Positions 19,845-28,890 of a DNA stretch of 64,000 bases are shown here, piece by piece. The stretch spans positions 496,001 to 560,000 of the forward strand of contig NZ_JAJNDB010000005.1 in assembly GCF_021026375.1 (NCBI RefSeq), in the 5' to 3' direction. The position numbers and the translations under genes were made by a program. Each line of letters starts with the position of its first letter. The stretch's first letter is position 1. This DNA is from Actinomycetospora endophytica. Its GTDB lineage: Bacteria > Actinomycetota > Actinomycetes > Mycobacteriales > Pseudonocardiaceae. The notes beneath the pieces are model-generated. The model did not search any database and had not been told where the DNA came from. It worked only from the letters and a program-made list of their open reading frames with translations.

Positions 19845-20512
19845 TGCAGGCTCGGGTCGGAGAAGTCCGACGAGGCGTGCGCGAGGTGGTAGTAGATCAG
19901 GCCCGCGGTCTCGCGGACGATGTAGAAGAACTGGGTCTGCCGGGTCTGCACGACGGGGCCGCTCTTCGTCGGCGACGTCGTCGCGTCGAGGCCCACGTCG
20001 CGGGCCATGGTGCGCGAGCGCAGTGAGTGCCACGGGTCGCTGACGATCACCGCGGAGCTCCAGCCCCGCTGCTTCGCGACCGACCCGACCGCCTCGAAGC
20101 TCCCCAGCGTGTCCTTGCCCTCGTCGACGGGCAGGACGTCGCGGTTCGGGACGCCGTGCTCGGTCAGCCACCGGTCGCCGGCCTCCGCCTCGGAGAACTG
20201 GTCCCCCTTCGCGGCGCCGCCGACGGTGACGACGGTCGGGGCGACGCCCTGCTGGTAGAGCGTGAGCGCGTGCTCCAGGCGCGCCTGGAGCACCGGGGAC
20301 GGACGGCCGTCGTACTGGGCGGCGCCGAGCACGAGGATCACGTCGGTGGGCGAGCGCTCGTCGACACGTCCGAGCTGCCAGACGCGGAACGCCGTGCCGC
20401 CCACCAGCAGCAGGCCGATGACGAGGGCTCCGACGACGACGCGGGGCGCCCACGTCAGGGCCGCGCGGGGGCGGCTGTGGGTCCGGGTCGGCGCCTCAGC
20501 GGACCGGGTCAT
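19841..20512 (-). CDS. YdcF/DUF218-family membrane protein
   Basis: The 223-residue protein has one N-terminal membrane helix (about 23-43, [20 protein letters not shown]). A DUF218 domain follows, with [46 protein letters not shown] and [12 protein letters not shown]. Members are implicated in envelope carbohydrate or lipid-carrier metabolism, with activity not settled. It overlaps the XdhC-like gene upstream (ATGA) and dgt downstream (GTGA). With an AftB-like enzyme two genes on, a cell wall role is a reasonable guess. Confidence 0.85.
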   Translation of the reverse strand: MTRSAEAPTRTHSRPRAALTWAPRVVVGALVIGLLLVGGTAFRVWQLGRVDERSPTDVILVLGAAQYDGRPSPVLQARLEHALTLYQQGVAPTVVTVGGAAKGDQFSEAEAGDRWLTEHGVPNRDVLPVDEGKDTLGSFEAVGSVAKQRGWSSAVIVSDPWHSLRSRTMARDVGLDATTSPTKSGPVVQTRQTQFFYIVRETAGLIYYHLAHASSDFSDPSLQ

Positions 20513-21522
20513 ACGCCGATCTGCCCCCGCCCGGAGGACAGCGCGGCCGGGGCGCGGCCACTGCGCGCGGCGACGACCTCCGCGACGATCGACACTGCGG
20601 TCTCCGCGGGTGTCCGGGCCCCGAGGTCGAGCCCGACCGGCCCGTGGATGCGGGCGAGGTCCGCCTCGGCGATCCCGGCCGCGAGGAGCCGCTCCCGACG
20701 GGCGGCCTGGGTCCGGCGCGAGCCGAGCGCCCCGAGGAACCCGCGCCCGTGGCGCAGGCCGGCGACCAGGGCGGCGTCGAAGGCGGGATCGTGGTCGAGC
20801 AGCACCAGCACGTCGGCGTCGGTGAACGCGGCGACGGCGGCGGCGGTCTCCTCGACGCCCGCGACCTGCCGGTAGCCCCACCCGAGCACGACCGCCTGCG
20901 CCTCGAGGGCCCCGGCGATCGCCCCCGCGCCCGCCACGAGCAGCGCGGGGACCGGCACCCAGAGGTCGACCAGGACGTCGGTGCCCGCGAGCTCCGTACG
21001 GTCGGTGGTGGTCGCCCCGCGGCGCAGCAGGCCGCGGACGTGCTCCAGCGCGGCGTCGTCGAGCGCCGGGGAGCCGAGCGAGCCGTGCACCTCGTCGAGG
21101 GTCAGCCCGGTGACCGCGAGCGCGTGGGTGCCGTCGACGGGCGAGACGAGGGCCGCGGGCGTCCCGGCGGCGAAGGCGGCGCCCAGGGCGCGCGCCGGGT
21201 CGGCCGCGAGGGGGTGCGCGAGCAGGGTGGCGCCGCCGGCGCAGGCCAGCCCGGCCGCGACGGCGTCGTCCTCGGCCACGTGGGCCTCGCCGAGGGTGGG
21301 CGCGGTGAGCGCGGCCAGGGCGAGCTCGGCCGCGCGGTCGTCCAGCGCGCCCCGCAGCAGGTCTCCGCCGCGACTCTCCCCGCGGGCCGCGAACAGCTGG
21401 CCGGGCTCGACGGTGCCGAACCCGTGCCGCTCCAGCACGCGCACGACGCCGACGGACTCGTCGGACCCCGCGCTCCCGGCGAGCACCTCGCTCAACGGAG
21501 TCCTGCTGGTCGGCCGATTCAC
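20509..21522 (-). CDS. XdhC/CoxI-family protein
   Basis: The 337-residue protein has the two-part XdhC structure. The N-terminal domain shows GGDLLRGALDD and GLACAGGATLL. The C-terminal Rossmann domain shows LVAGAGAIAGALEAQAVVLGW, DADVLVLLDHD and FLGALGSRRT. XdhC proteins bind molybdenum cofactor and load it into xanthine dehydrogenase or CO dehydrogenase-type enzymes. No molybdenum hydroxylase lies in the window, so this is an orphan. The GTG start is set by where family similarity begins. It heads a four-gene chain with YdcF, dgt and AftB-like. Confidence 0.82.
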   Translation of the reverse strand: MNRPTSRTPLSEVLAGSAGSDESVGVVRVLERHGFGTVEPGQLFAARGESRGGDLLRGALDDRAAELALAALTAPTLGEAHVAEDDAVAAGLACAGGATLLAHPLAADPARALGAAFAAGTPAALVSPVDGTHALAVTGLTLDEVHGSLGSPALDDAALEHVRGLLRRGATTTDRTELAGTDVLVDLWVPVPALLVAGAGAIAGALEAQAVVLGWGYRQVAGVEETAAAVAAFTDADVLVLLDHDPAFDAALVAGLRHGRGFLGALGSRRTQAARRERLLAAGIAEADLARIHGPVGLDLGARTPAETAVSIVAEVVAARSGRAPAALSSGRGQIGV

Positions 21523-21971
21523 ACCACCAGGGTAGGGGAGCCCCCCGACACCCCATGCCCGCCGGGCGGGAGGTGGCCGGGCTCGGCTCACGGGCCGTCT
21601 CCGCGATTCGCAGCGCCTGGAGACGCCGCCCCTCGCCGCGTGTTCGCCCACGACGAAGATCAGGGAGTCGCTGCGGGGCCGAACGGAGATCCGCTCGCCC
21701 CGCATCGACTCCCTCGCGGACCGCCCGACGAATACCGGGAATGTCGCACCGGACGCGTCGCTGTACCGAACAGTAGTGCCGTACGGTGCGCGCGCCCGAA
21801 TCGGACCCGCCCGGAGCAGAGCTGTACGACCATCCGGCGGAGACAGATCTCCGTCTTTCCTGTTACCCGAGTTCGTGTGATTCCCGGTATCAGGCTCCGA
21901 CGCCTGTAATAATTGCGTGAGTTCGCGACCCACTCCTGGCGGACCGCGAAATGCTCCCGCATTCTCGGGCG
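21523..21971. promoter_or_regulatory. Divergent control region upstream of oleA with inverted repeats
   Basis: This 449-bp region has no gene. It contains a long inverted repeat (21663-21678 against 21698-21713, 15 of 16 matching, 19-bp spacer) and a 16-bp palindrome at 21838-21853 (CGGAGA-CAGA-TCTCCG). A CAGGC-N6-GCCTG repeat (21891-21906) lies directly before TAATAAT (21907-21913), which could be the oleA -10 element. No good -35 is seen, which suggests activator dependence or an alternative sigma factor. Confidence 0.5.
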
Positions 21972-23000
21972 ATGAGAGCGGTTCAGCGGTACGACGACGT
22001 GGTGATCACCGGCCTGGCGCACGTCGACGCGCCGCACACCGTCACCTCGACCGAGCTCGAGGCTCGGCTGGCGAAGACCCTGGCACGGCTGCGCATCAGC
22101 TCCGGCCTGCTCGAGAAGCTGTCGGGCATCGCGGAACGGCGGATCTGGGACGAGGGGACGATGCCCAGCGAGGTCGCCGCCCGGGCCGGCGAGGAAGCTC
22201 TCGCGCGCAGCGGCGTCCCGCGTGACGAGATCGGCGCACTGATCAACACCTCGGTGAGCCGCGACCACCTGGAACCGTCGACGGCGAGCATCGTCCACGG
22301 CCGGATGGAACTGTCGCCGGAGGCCGCGAACTTCGATCTGGGAAATGCGTGCCTGGGATTCATCAACGGGATGAACGTCGTCTCGACGATGATCTCGTCG
22401 GGCGAGATCGACCACGGGCTGGTGGTCGCGGGCGAGACCAGTCGATTCGCCATGGAATCGACGATCGAGCGGCTCGCCGGTGACGACGCGACCCGCACGA
22501 TGTTCCACGAGCAGTTCGCCACCCTGACCGTCGGCTCCGGCGCCGTGGCGATGGTGCTCTCACGGGCCGACGGCCCTGGCGGGCACCGGTACCTGGGCGG
22601 GCTGGGCCGGGCGAGCACCGTCGGGAACTCGCAGCTCTGCGTCGGGCAGGCCGACCAGATGCGCACCGACACCCGCGGCCTGCTCATGGCCGGGATGGAG
22701 CTCGGCGGCCGCGCCTGGAAGGACGCCGTCGCCGCCTTCGACTGGGAGCCGGACAGCTACGACGTCTACTGCCTGCACCAGGTCAGCAAGGTGCACACCC
22801 GCGCGGTGTCCGACCAGATGGGCCTGGAGCTCGACCGCTTCCCCTCGCAGTTCCCGCGCTTCGGCAACATCGGCCCGGCCGGGGTCCCGACGGTGCTGTC
22901 GAAGGCGGTCGAGGACGGCACCGTCACCGACGGGTCCCGCGTGATGCTCATGGGCGTCGGCAGCGGGATCAACGCCGCCGCCGCGGAGGTGATCTGGTGA
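21972..23000 (+). CDS. oleA: OleA, acyl-CoA head-to-head condensing enzyme
   Basis: The 342-residue thiolase-fold enzyme condenses two fatty acyl-CoAs head to head to a 2-alkyl-3-keto acid, the first step of long-chain olefin synthesis. The nucleophile is C127 in FDLGNACLGF. The partner histidine (YCLHQVSKVH) and asparagine (RFGNIGPAGVP) of FabH-like enzymes are present. The ATG at 21972 matches the family start; an in-frame ATG seven codons earlier is possible. It is followed by oleB, oleC and oleD with four-base overlaps, which settles OleA over FabH. Confidence 0.92.
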   Translation: MRAVQRYDDVVITGLAHVDAPHTVTSTELEARLAKTLARLRISSGLLEKLSGIAERRIWDEGTMPSEVAARAGEEALARSGVPRDEIGALINTSVSRDHLEPSTASIVHGRMELSPEAANFDLGNACLGFINGMNVVSTMISSGEIDHGLVVAGETSRFAMESTIERLAGDDATRTMFHEQFATLTVGSGAVAMVLSRADGPGGHRYLGGLGRASTVGNSQLCVGQADQMRTDTRGLLMAGMELGGRAWKDAVAAFDWEPDSYDVYCLHQVSKVHTRAVSDQMGLELDRFPSQFPRFGNIGPAGVPTVLSKAVEDGTVTDGSRVMLMGVGSGINAAAAEVIW

Positions 23001-23884
23001 CCGTCTCTGCGCTGCCCGGGTTCGCCTTCGACGAGAAGGCCGTCGAGATCGGCGGGCACACGATGGCCTACGTCGACGTCGGGACCGGCCCGCCCGTGCT
23101 GCACGTCCACGGCAACCCGACCTGGTCGTTCTACTTCCGCTCGCTGCTCGCGACCCTTCCCGACGACGGGTTCCGCGCCGTCGCGCCCGACCACATCGGG
23201 ATGGGCCGCTCCGACAAGCCCGCGCTCGCCGACTACCCGCACACCCTGGGCCGCCGCGTCGCCGACCTCACGGACTTCGTGGACAAGCTCGGCCTCGACG
23301 ACCCGATCAGCCTCGTGGTGCACGACTGGGGCGGCCCGATCGGGCTCTCGTGGGCGGTGGAGCACCTCGACCGGGTGGACAAGGTCGTCGTGCTCAACAC
23401 CGGCGCCTTCCCGCTCCCGGCCGACAAGCGGATCCCCTGGACGCTCCAGGCCGCGCGGCTGCCCGTCGTCGGGGACGTCGCGGTGCGCCGGTTCAACGCG
23501 TTCTCGCTCGGCGCGCTCTCCCTGGGCAGCGGGCGGTGGGTGCTCGACGCCGAGGCCCGCCGCGGCCTGCTCGCGCCCTATGACAGCCCGGCCCACCGGG
23601 TCGCCGTGCACGCCTTCGTCCAGGACATCCCCACCGGCCCGGCCGACCCGGCGCATCCGGTGCTCACCCGCCTCGCCGAGCGGTTGCCGCTCCTCGACGC
23701 GAAGCCGGTCCAGATCCACTGGGGCATGAAGGACCCGGTGTTCGACGCCGGGATCCTCGACCACCTCGTCACGTACCTGCCCGACGCCGAGGTGCACCGC
23801 TACCCCGACGCCGGCCACTACGTGCTCGAGGACGCCGCCGACCGGATCGTCCCCGCGGTCCGCACCTTCCTGGCCGGCCGATGA
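22997..23884 (+). CDS. oleB: OleB, beta-lactone decarboxylase
   Basis: The 295-residue alpha/beta hydrolase resembles haloalkane dehalogenases. It has HGNPTW (38-43), nucleophile D110 in VVHDWGGPIG and a C-terminal catalytic histidine in DAGHYVLED. OleB converts the cis-beta-lactone made by OleC to a cis-olefin and CO2. The GTG start overlaps the oleA stop (GTGA). In several Actinobacteria OleB is fused to OleC; here the two are separate proteins. Confidence 0.9.
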   Translation: MTVSALPGFAFDEKAVEIGGHTMAYVDVGTGPPVLHVHGNPTWSFYFRSLLATLPDDGFRAVAPDHIGMGRSDKPALADYPHTLGRRVADLTDFVDKLGLDDPISLVVHDWGGPIGLSWAVEHLDRVDKVVVLNTGAFPLPADKRIPWTLQAARLPVVGDVAVRRFNAFSLGALSLGSGRWVLDAEARRGLLAPYDSPAHRVAVHAFVQDIPTGPADPAHPVLTRLAERLPLLDAKPVQIHWGMKDPVFDAGILDHLVTYLPDAEVHRYPDAGHYVLEDAADRIVPAVRTFLAGR

Positions 23885-25503
23885 CCGCGACGACCCCGGA
23901 CACGAGCCTCGACGGCATGCTCGCCGAGCACGCCGCGGCCCGCCCCGCCGACGCCGCGGTCATGCTCCCGTCGGTGCCCGGCGCCGGCATGCGCACCGTC
24001 ACGTTCGGGGTGCTGCAGCGGCGCGTGGAGGACGTCGCGGCGGGCCTGCTCGCCGCGGGCGTCGGGCCGGGCACCCGCACCGCGCTGCTCGTGCCCCCGA
24101 TCGCCGACTTCTTCGTGCTGGCCTACGCCCTGCTGCGGATCCGCGCGGTCCCCGTCGTCGTCGACCCCGGCATCGGGCTGGACCGGGTGCGCTCGTGCCT
24201 CGGCGAGGCCGCACCGGAGGCCTTCGTCGGGATCGCGAAGGCCCACCTCGCCCGTCGGGTGCTGCGCTGGTGCCCGGACGCGCGGATCGCGATCACCGCC
24301 GGCGCCGTACCGGTCCCCGGGACGACGTCGGTGCGCCGCCTCGAGCGCGACGGGGCCCGACGCGCGCCGCAGGACCCGCTCCCCCGTCCCGAGGGCAGCC
24401 CCGCCGCGATCCTCTTCACCAGCGGCAGCACCGGCCCGCCCAAGGGGGTCGAGCACCACGAGAGCGGGCTGCTCGCCCAGGCCGACCTCATCCGGGACCT
24501 CTACCGACTCGGCCCCGGCGACGTCAGCCTCGCCACGTTCCCGCCGTTCGCGCTGTTCGGCCCGGCCTTGGGGATGACGACGGTGGTGCCGCGGATGGAC
24601 CCGACCCGCCCGGCGAAGGCCAGACCTGCCCGGCTCGTGCACGCGGCGCAGCGGACCGGCGCGACGGTCATGTTCGGCTCCCCCGCGCTGCTCGACCGGC
24701 TGGGCCGCGGCGCCCCGGCCGGGACCCGGATCCCGTGGCTGCGCCAGGTCATCTCGGCCGGCGCCCCGGTGCCGCGGGAGACCCAGCGACGGGTGCTCGC
24801 GCTGCTCGGTCCCGGCGCGCAGGTCCACACCCCGTACGGCGCCACCGAGGCCCTCCCGGTGGCATCCATCGGCAGCGACGAGCTGCTCGCCCTGCCCGAC
24901 GACGGGATCTGCGTGGGACGCCCGGTGCCCGGCGTCGACGTCGCGCTCATGCGGGTGTGCGACGGACCGGTGGACGCCTTGACGTCGGACCGGCTCGTCG
25001 CGCCCGGTGAGGTCGGCGAGGTGGTGGTCCGCGGCCCCGTCGTCAGCCCCGCCTACGCCGACCGCCCGGACGCGACCGCCGCCGCGAAGCTGCGCTGGGA
25101 CGGCCGGCTCGCCCACCGCACGGGCGACCTCGCGAGCCTCGACGACGACGGCCGGCTGTGGTTCGCCGGGCGGGTCGCGCACGTGGTGCACACGGCGGGC
25201 GGCCCGCTGCACAGCGTCCCGTGCGAGGAGGTGCTCAACCACCACCCGGCGGTGCGCCGGTGCGCGCTCGTCGGGGTCGGGCCGGAGCACGACCGGACGC
25301 CGGTCGCCGTCGTCGAGATGCTCGCCGGGAACCGGCTGACCGGGGAGGTGGCCGACGAGCTACGCGCGCTGGCCGCCGCGGACACCCGCACGAAGACGAT
25401 CACGACGCTGCTCGAGCACCCCGCGCTGCCGGTCGACCCGCGGCACAACTCGAAGATCGACCGCGAGGCCCTGGGCCGCTGGGCGACGCGGGAGCTGGCG
25501 TGA
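23881..25503 (+). CDS. oleC: OleC, beta-lactone synthetase
   Basis: The 540-residue adenylate-forming enzyme has the phosphate-binding loop LFTSGSTGPPKG (178-189), the A5-type YGATEA motif and a C-terminal HNSKIDR with the likely catalytic lysine. OleC uses ATP to close the 2-alkyl-3-hydroxy acid made by OleD into a beta-lactone. The ATG overlaps the oleB TGA (ATGA). Gene context rather than motif detail separates it from ordinary acyl-CoA synthetases. Confidence 0.9.
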   Translation: MTATTPDTSLDGMLAEHAAARPADAAVMLPSVPGAGMRTVTFGVLQRRVEDVAAGLLAAGVGPGTRTALLVPPIADFFVLAYALLRIRAVPVVVDPGIGLDRVRSCLGEAAPEAFVGIAKAHLARRVLRWCPDARIAITAGAVPVPGTTSVRRLERDGARRAPQDPLPRPEGSPAAILFTSGSTGPPKGVEHHESGLLAQADLIRDLYRLGPGDVSLATFPPFALFGPALGMTTVVPRMDPTRPAKARPARLVHAAQRTGATVMFGSPALLDRLGRGAPAGTRIPWLRQVISAGAPVPRETQRRVLALLGPGAQVHTPYGATEALPVASIGSDELLALPDDGICVGRPVPGVDVALMRVCDGPVDALTSDRLVAPGEVGEVVVRGPVVSPAYADRPDATAAAKLRWDGRLAHRTGDLASLDDDGRLWFAGRVAHVVHTAGGPLHSVPCEEVLNHHPAVRRCALVGVGPEHDRTPVAVVEMLAGNRLTGEVADELRALAAADTRTKTITTLLEHPALPVDPRHNSKIDREALGRWATRELA

Positions 25504-26510
25504 AGGCGCTGGTCACCGGGGGTGGCGGGTTCCTCGGCGGCGCGGTCGTCGACGCGCTGCTCGCCCGCGGCGACGCCGTCACCAGCCTCGCCCGCGGCGA
25601 CTACCCGGCGCTGCGCGAGCGCGGGGTGGCGACGGTGCGCGGCGACCTGACCGACCCGGCAGCGGCCCGGGAGGCCGTCACCGGCGCCGACGTCGTCCTC
25701 CACGTGGCCGCCCGGGCCGGGATCCGGGGCAGCGCGGCGCAGTTCCGGCACGCGAACGTCGAGGGCACCCGGGTGCTGCTCGACGCGTGCCGCTCCGAGG
25801 GGATCGGGCGGCTCGTGTTCACCAGCACGCCCAGCGTGGTGCACACCGGCGGCGACATCACCGGCGGCGACGAGTCCCTCCCCTACGCGACCCACTTCGA
25901 CTCGCCGTACCCGGAGACCAAGGCCGAGGCCGAGCGGCTGGTGCTCGCCGCGAACGGCCCCGACCTGGCGACGGTCGCGCTGCGCCCGCACCTGGTGTGG
26001 GGCCCCGGCGACACCCAGCTCGTGCCGCGGATCCTCGACCGCGCCCGCTCCGGCCGGCTGCGCTTCGTCGGCGACGGGACCGCGATCATCGACACCACGT
26101 ACGTCGACGACGCCGCGCGGGCCCACCTCGACGCCGCCGACCGGCTCGCCCCGGGCGCGGCGTGCGCGGGCCGGCCGTACTTCATCACCTCCGGGGACCC
26201 GCGCCCGGTGCACGAACTCGTCAACGGCATCGTCGTCGCGGGCGGCCTGGAGCCGGTCCACGGCACGGTGCCGCTGCCGGTGGCCGTCGCCGCCGGTGCA
26301 GCGGTGGAGTCGGTGTGGCGGGTGCTGGAGCGGGTCCCCCTGGTGGGGGACGTGGGCGACCCCCCGATGACCCGGTTCCTCGCCCGCCAGCTGGCCACCG
26401 CGCACTGGTTCGACATCGGCGCCGCGCGGCGCGACCTCGGCTACGTACCGCAGGTACCGCTCGACGACGGGTTCGCCCGGCTCGCCGCGTCGCTGCAGGT
26501 CAGGGACTGA
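25500..26510 (+). CDS. oleD: OleD, 2-alkyl-3-ketoacid reductase
   Basis: The 336-residue short-chain dehydrogenase of the extended 3-beta-HSD type has the NAD(P) motif TGGGGFLGG (6-14) and catalytic Y137-x3-K141 (SPYPETKAE). OleD reduces the OleA product to the beta-hydroxy acid used by OleC. The GTG start overlaps the oleC stop (GTGA). The gene order A-B-C-D does not follow the reaction order A-D-C-B. Confidence 0.9.
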   Translation: MKALVTGGGGFLGGAVVDALLARGDAVTSLARGDYPALRERGVATVRGDLTDPAAAREAVTGADVVLHVAARAGIRGSAAQFRHANVEGTRVLLDACRSEGIGRLVFTSTPSVVHTGGDITGGDESLPYATHFDSPYPETKAEAERLVLAANGPDLATVALRPHLVWGPGDTQLVPRILDRARSGRLRFVGDGTAIIDTTYVDDAARAHLDAADRLAPGAACAGRPYFITSGDPRPVHELVNGIVVAGGLEPVHGTVPLPVAVAAGAAVESVWRVLERVPLVGDVGDPPMTRFLARQLATAHWFDIGAARRDLGYVPQVPLDDGFARLAASLQVRD

Positions 26511-26627
26511 CAAGCAAGGTGTCGGGGGTCACGCCAGGGGAACCGTTGAGCCCGCCGGGGCCGCCGGACGTCGTGCTCGCCCGATTGCCCACCCGCCGAC
26601 GCCCGTCGGCCCCTCACACTCGGGGCC

Positions 26628-27392
26628 ATGGACGGTCGAGACGAGTCGACCCGGACGCCGGCGCGCATGTGGTTCGCGCTCCTGCGGCGGGTCGGACGAG
26701 GGCTCACGGGACGGCGTTTCTCGGTACGGGACGCCGCGTTCACGGTCGTGTCGCTGCACGGCCGTCCACAGGGCCCACGCTGGTCGCTGGGCCGGGCCCA
26801 GGACGTGCAGGTGGTGCTCAGCGACGTCATCACCCCGGAGCTCACCGCGCGGGAGCTGCTCGTCGAGTGCGACACGCTGGCCGTCGGGTCGACGGTCACG
26901 GCCACCGGCGTGACCATCACCGCGACGGTGGCGCCGGAGTCGCTGGGCGCCCTGGGCGAGCAGGACGGGCCGACGCCCGACATCAGCGTCGTGAACGGTG
27001 AGCTGCGCTCGCCGTGGCTCCCGGGCGTGGACGTGGTGATCGAGCTCGAGGTCACCGACGAGTGCATCCGTTTCGTCCCCGTCGCCCTGGTCACCCCGGT
27101 CGGCCGGTGGACCCAGACGTGGTGGATGCCGGCCGGGTCGGCGCCGTCGCCGGAGCTGCCGGGTGGGCTGCGCCTCGCCGAGATCGCGACCACCGACGAC
27201 GCCGTCGTGCTGCAGGCCGTCATCGACGAGTGGTGCGCCCCGCTGCGTGACGGGTCACGGCTGCGCGAGGTGCTCGGCGCGCTCTCCAAGGACCGGGACG
27301 ACGCACCCGTCGCGGACGTCCCCGAGCAGCGTCCCGGGGGTACCTCGACGGGTGACGGGAGCGGCTCCCGCCGGGCTCACCGGGCCGCGTAG
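26628..27392 (+). CDS. Hypothetical protein, weakly DUF2993-like
   Basis: The 254-residue protein has no signal peptide or membrane helix. It is rich in beta strands (RAQDVQVVLSDVITPELTA, LLVECDTLAVGSTVTATGV, WLPGVDVVIELEVTDECIRF). The pattern recalls LmeA/DUF2993 lipid-binding proteins, but the likeness is weak. The last 25 residues are polar and disordered. It follows oleD by 117 bp and may be cotranscribed. Its 3' end overlaps the convergent patatin gene by 16 bp. Function unknown. Confidence 0.65.
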   Translation: MDGRDESTRTPARMWFALLRRVGRGLTGRRFSVRDAAFTVVSLHGRPQGPRWSLGRAQDVQVVLSDVITPELTARELLVECDTLAVGSTVTATGVTITATVAPESLGALGEQDGPTPDISVVNGELRSPWLPGVDVVIELEVTDECIRFVPVALVTPVGRWTQTWWMPAGSAPSPELPGGLRLAEIATTDDAVVLQAVIDEWCAPLRDGSRLREVLGALSKDRDDAPVADVPEQRPGGTSTGDGSGSRRAHRAA

Positions 27393-28240
27393 CTCGTCGT
27401 CTGATCGGCCCACACGTCCCGGACCCGCCGGGCCGCGCGGGCGGCGAAGGCCTCCCCGGCGCGGGCGGCGTCGCCGCGCCGCCCGGGGTTCAGCGGCTCG
27501 GCGCCCGCGTCGTGCTGGTACGCGAGGTCGGGGCCGACCACGACGACGTGGCCGCCGGCGGCCGTCAGCGCCGCCACCTCGTCGTCGAGCGCGGTGGTGG
27601 CCGCGGTGGCCTCGGGCGAGATCGGGGCCACCACGACGACGGCGGCGTGGTCCCCGGCGAGATCCGCGTGCGCCACGCTCGCCGCGCCGCCGTCCATGTA
27701 GTGCCGACCACCGATGGTCACCGTCGGGTAGACGCCCGGGACGGCGCAGCTCGCCGCGACCGCGTCGACCAGGTCGATGCCCGAGGTGTGGTCGAACACG
27801 ACGACCTCGCCGGAGTCGGCGTCGACCGCGGTGACCCGCAGACCGGTCGGCCACGACAGCCCGGCGAGCCGCGTGGCGATCACGGACCGCCGGGCCTCGG
27901 GGTCGCCGACCGACGCGGACCGGGCGACGCTCCCGACGCGGGCCCGGGCGTCCCGCGCGTCGGTGGCGCCGCGCGAGGCCCGGGCGAGCGCCTCGAGCAG
28001 GCCGTCCACGTCCACCATCGGGGACGACTCGTAGGACGCCGGCCGGAACTGGGCCCGGAACAGCTCCTCCGGCGCGACGCCGGCGGCCAGCTGCGTGGCC
28101 ACCACCGAGCCCGCCGAGGTGCCGACGAACGTGTCGGCGGCCGTCAGGTCGATCCCGTGGGCCCAGAGTCCGCGCGCGACACCGGCCTCCCAGGCGATAC
28201 CGGTGACGCCGCCGCCTCCGAGCACGACGGCGCGGGTCAC
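27377..28240 (-). CDS. Patatin-like phospholipase
   Basis: The 287-residue protein has the patatin catalytic elements: glycine-rich oxyanion loop VLGGGGVTGIAWE (6-18), nucleophile S42 in GTSAG, and the dyad aspartate in HYMDGG near residue 183. It would hydrolyse acyl esters of lipids at or near the membrane. No signal peptide is seen. The GTG start is directly before MTRAVVLGG, as usual for the family. It is divergent from a TetR gene that could regulate it. Confidence 0.88.
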   Translation of the reverse strand: MTRAVVLGGGGVTGIAWEAGVARGLWAHGIDLTAADTFVGTSAGSVVATQLAAGVAPEELFRAQFRPASYESSPMVDVDGLLEALARASRGATDARDARARVGSVARSASVGDPEARRSVIATRLAGLSWPTGLRVTAVDADSGEVVVFDHTSGIDLVDAVAASCAVPGVYPTVTIGGRHYMDGGAASVAHADLAGDHAAVVVVAPISPEATAATTALDDEVAALTAAGGHVVVVGPDLAYQHDAGAEPLNPGRRGDAARAGEAFAARAARRVRDVWADQTTSYAAR

Positions 28241-28270
28241 GTGGACATCTTCCTCGACAAGCTGAGCACG

Positions 28271-28326
28271 GGTTCACCTTACGCGGTGGTCCCGTGATTG
28301 CGCCGCGGTGAACTCAGGTTCATCTT
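28271..28326. promoter_or_regulatory. Candidate TetR operator between patatin and TetR genes
   Basis: GTTCACC (28272-28278) and GGTGAAC (28307-28313) form an inverted repeat. GGTTCACCTT (28271-28280) recurs as GGTTCATCTT (28317-28326), seven bases before the TetR GTG start. The sites cover the divergent intergenic region. Confidence 0.45.
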
Positions 28327-28332
28327 GTATCG

Positions 28333-28890
28333 GTGCGAGCCGACGCCCAGCGCAACCGCTCCCGGATCGTCGACGCGGCCCGGGACCTGGTGGCGCGCGA
28401 CGGCGTCGAGGTCCGCATGGACGACCTCGCCGCGCAGGCCGGCGTGGCGGTCGGGACCCTCTACCGCCACTTCCCGACCAAGACCGCCCTCGTCGACGCC
28501 GTCGTGGAGGAGTCCGTCGCGCAGCTCGCGCATCTCGCCGGGCTCGCGCTGGAGCGCGCCCACGCGGGCGGGAGTGCGTGGGAGGAGCTCGAGGGGGTCT
28601 TCGCCGCGATCTCCGAGGGCTACAGCGCCCGCGCCGCCGTCGAGCGCACCGCCGAGCTGCTCGGTCTCGGCGACGAGTCGTCGGGCACCCCGGCGCCGGC
28701 CGCGGAGGCGCTGCGCTCCCTGCAGACCCTCGTGGGGATCAGCCAGGCGGCCGGCGAGATGCGCGACGACGTCACCCTCACCGACCTGTTGCTGCTGCTC
28801 GCGCGCGCTCCGGAGAAGGACGACGTCGCGCAGCGGTCCCGCTACATCGAGCTGGTCTCCGACGGCCTGCGCCCCCGGGCCGGGGCATGA
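28333..28890 (+). CDS. TetR-family transcriptional regulator
   Basis: The 185-residue protein has a TetR helix-turn-helix (MDDLAAQAGVAVGTLYRHFP, about 29-48) and the SBP-like C-terminal region seen in many actinobacterial TetR proteins (PEKDDVAQRSRYIELVSDGL). It starts at a GTG. Its ATGA overlap with the next gene makes it first of a three-gene operon. It may also repress the divergent patatin gene. Ligand unknown. Confidence 0.88.
   Translation: MRADAQRNRSRIVDAARDLVARDGVEVRMDDLAAQAGVAVGTLYRHFPTKTALVDAVVEESVAQLAHLAGLALERAHAGGSAWEELEGVFAAISEGYSARAAVERTAELLGLGDESSGTPAPAAEALRSLQTLVGISQAAGEMRDDVTLTDLLLLLARAPEKDDVAQRSRYIELVSDGLRPRAGA

Noticed and set aside
21663..21713. Inverted repeat as IS-element terminal repeats
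   Set aside because: Only 19 bp separate the arms, there is no transposase frame and no target-site duplication is seen.
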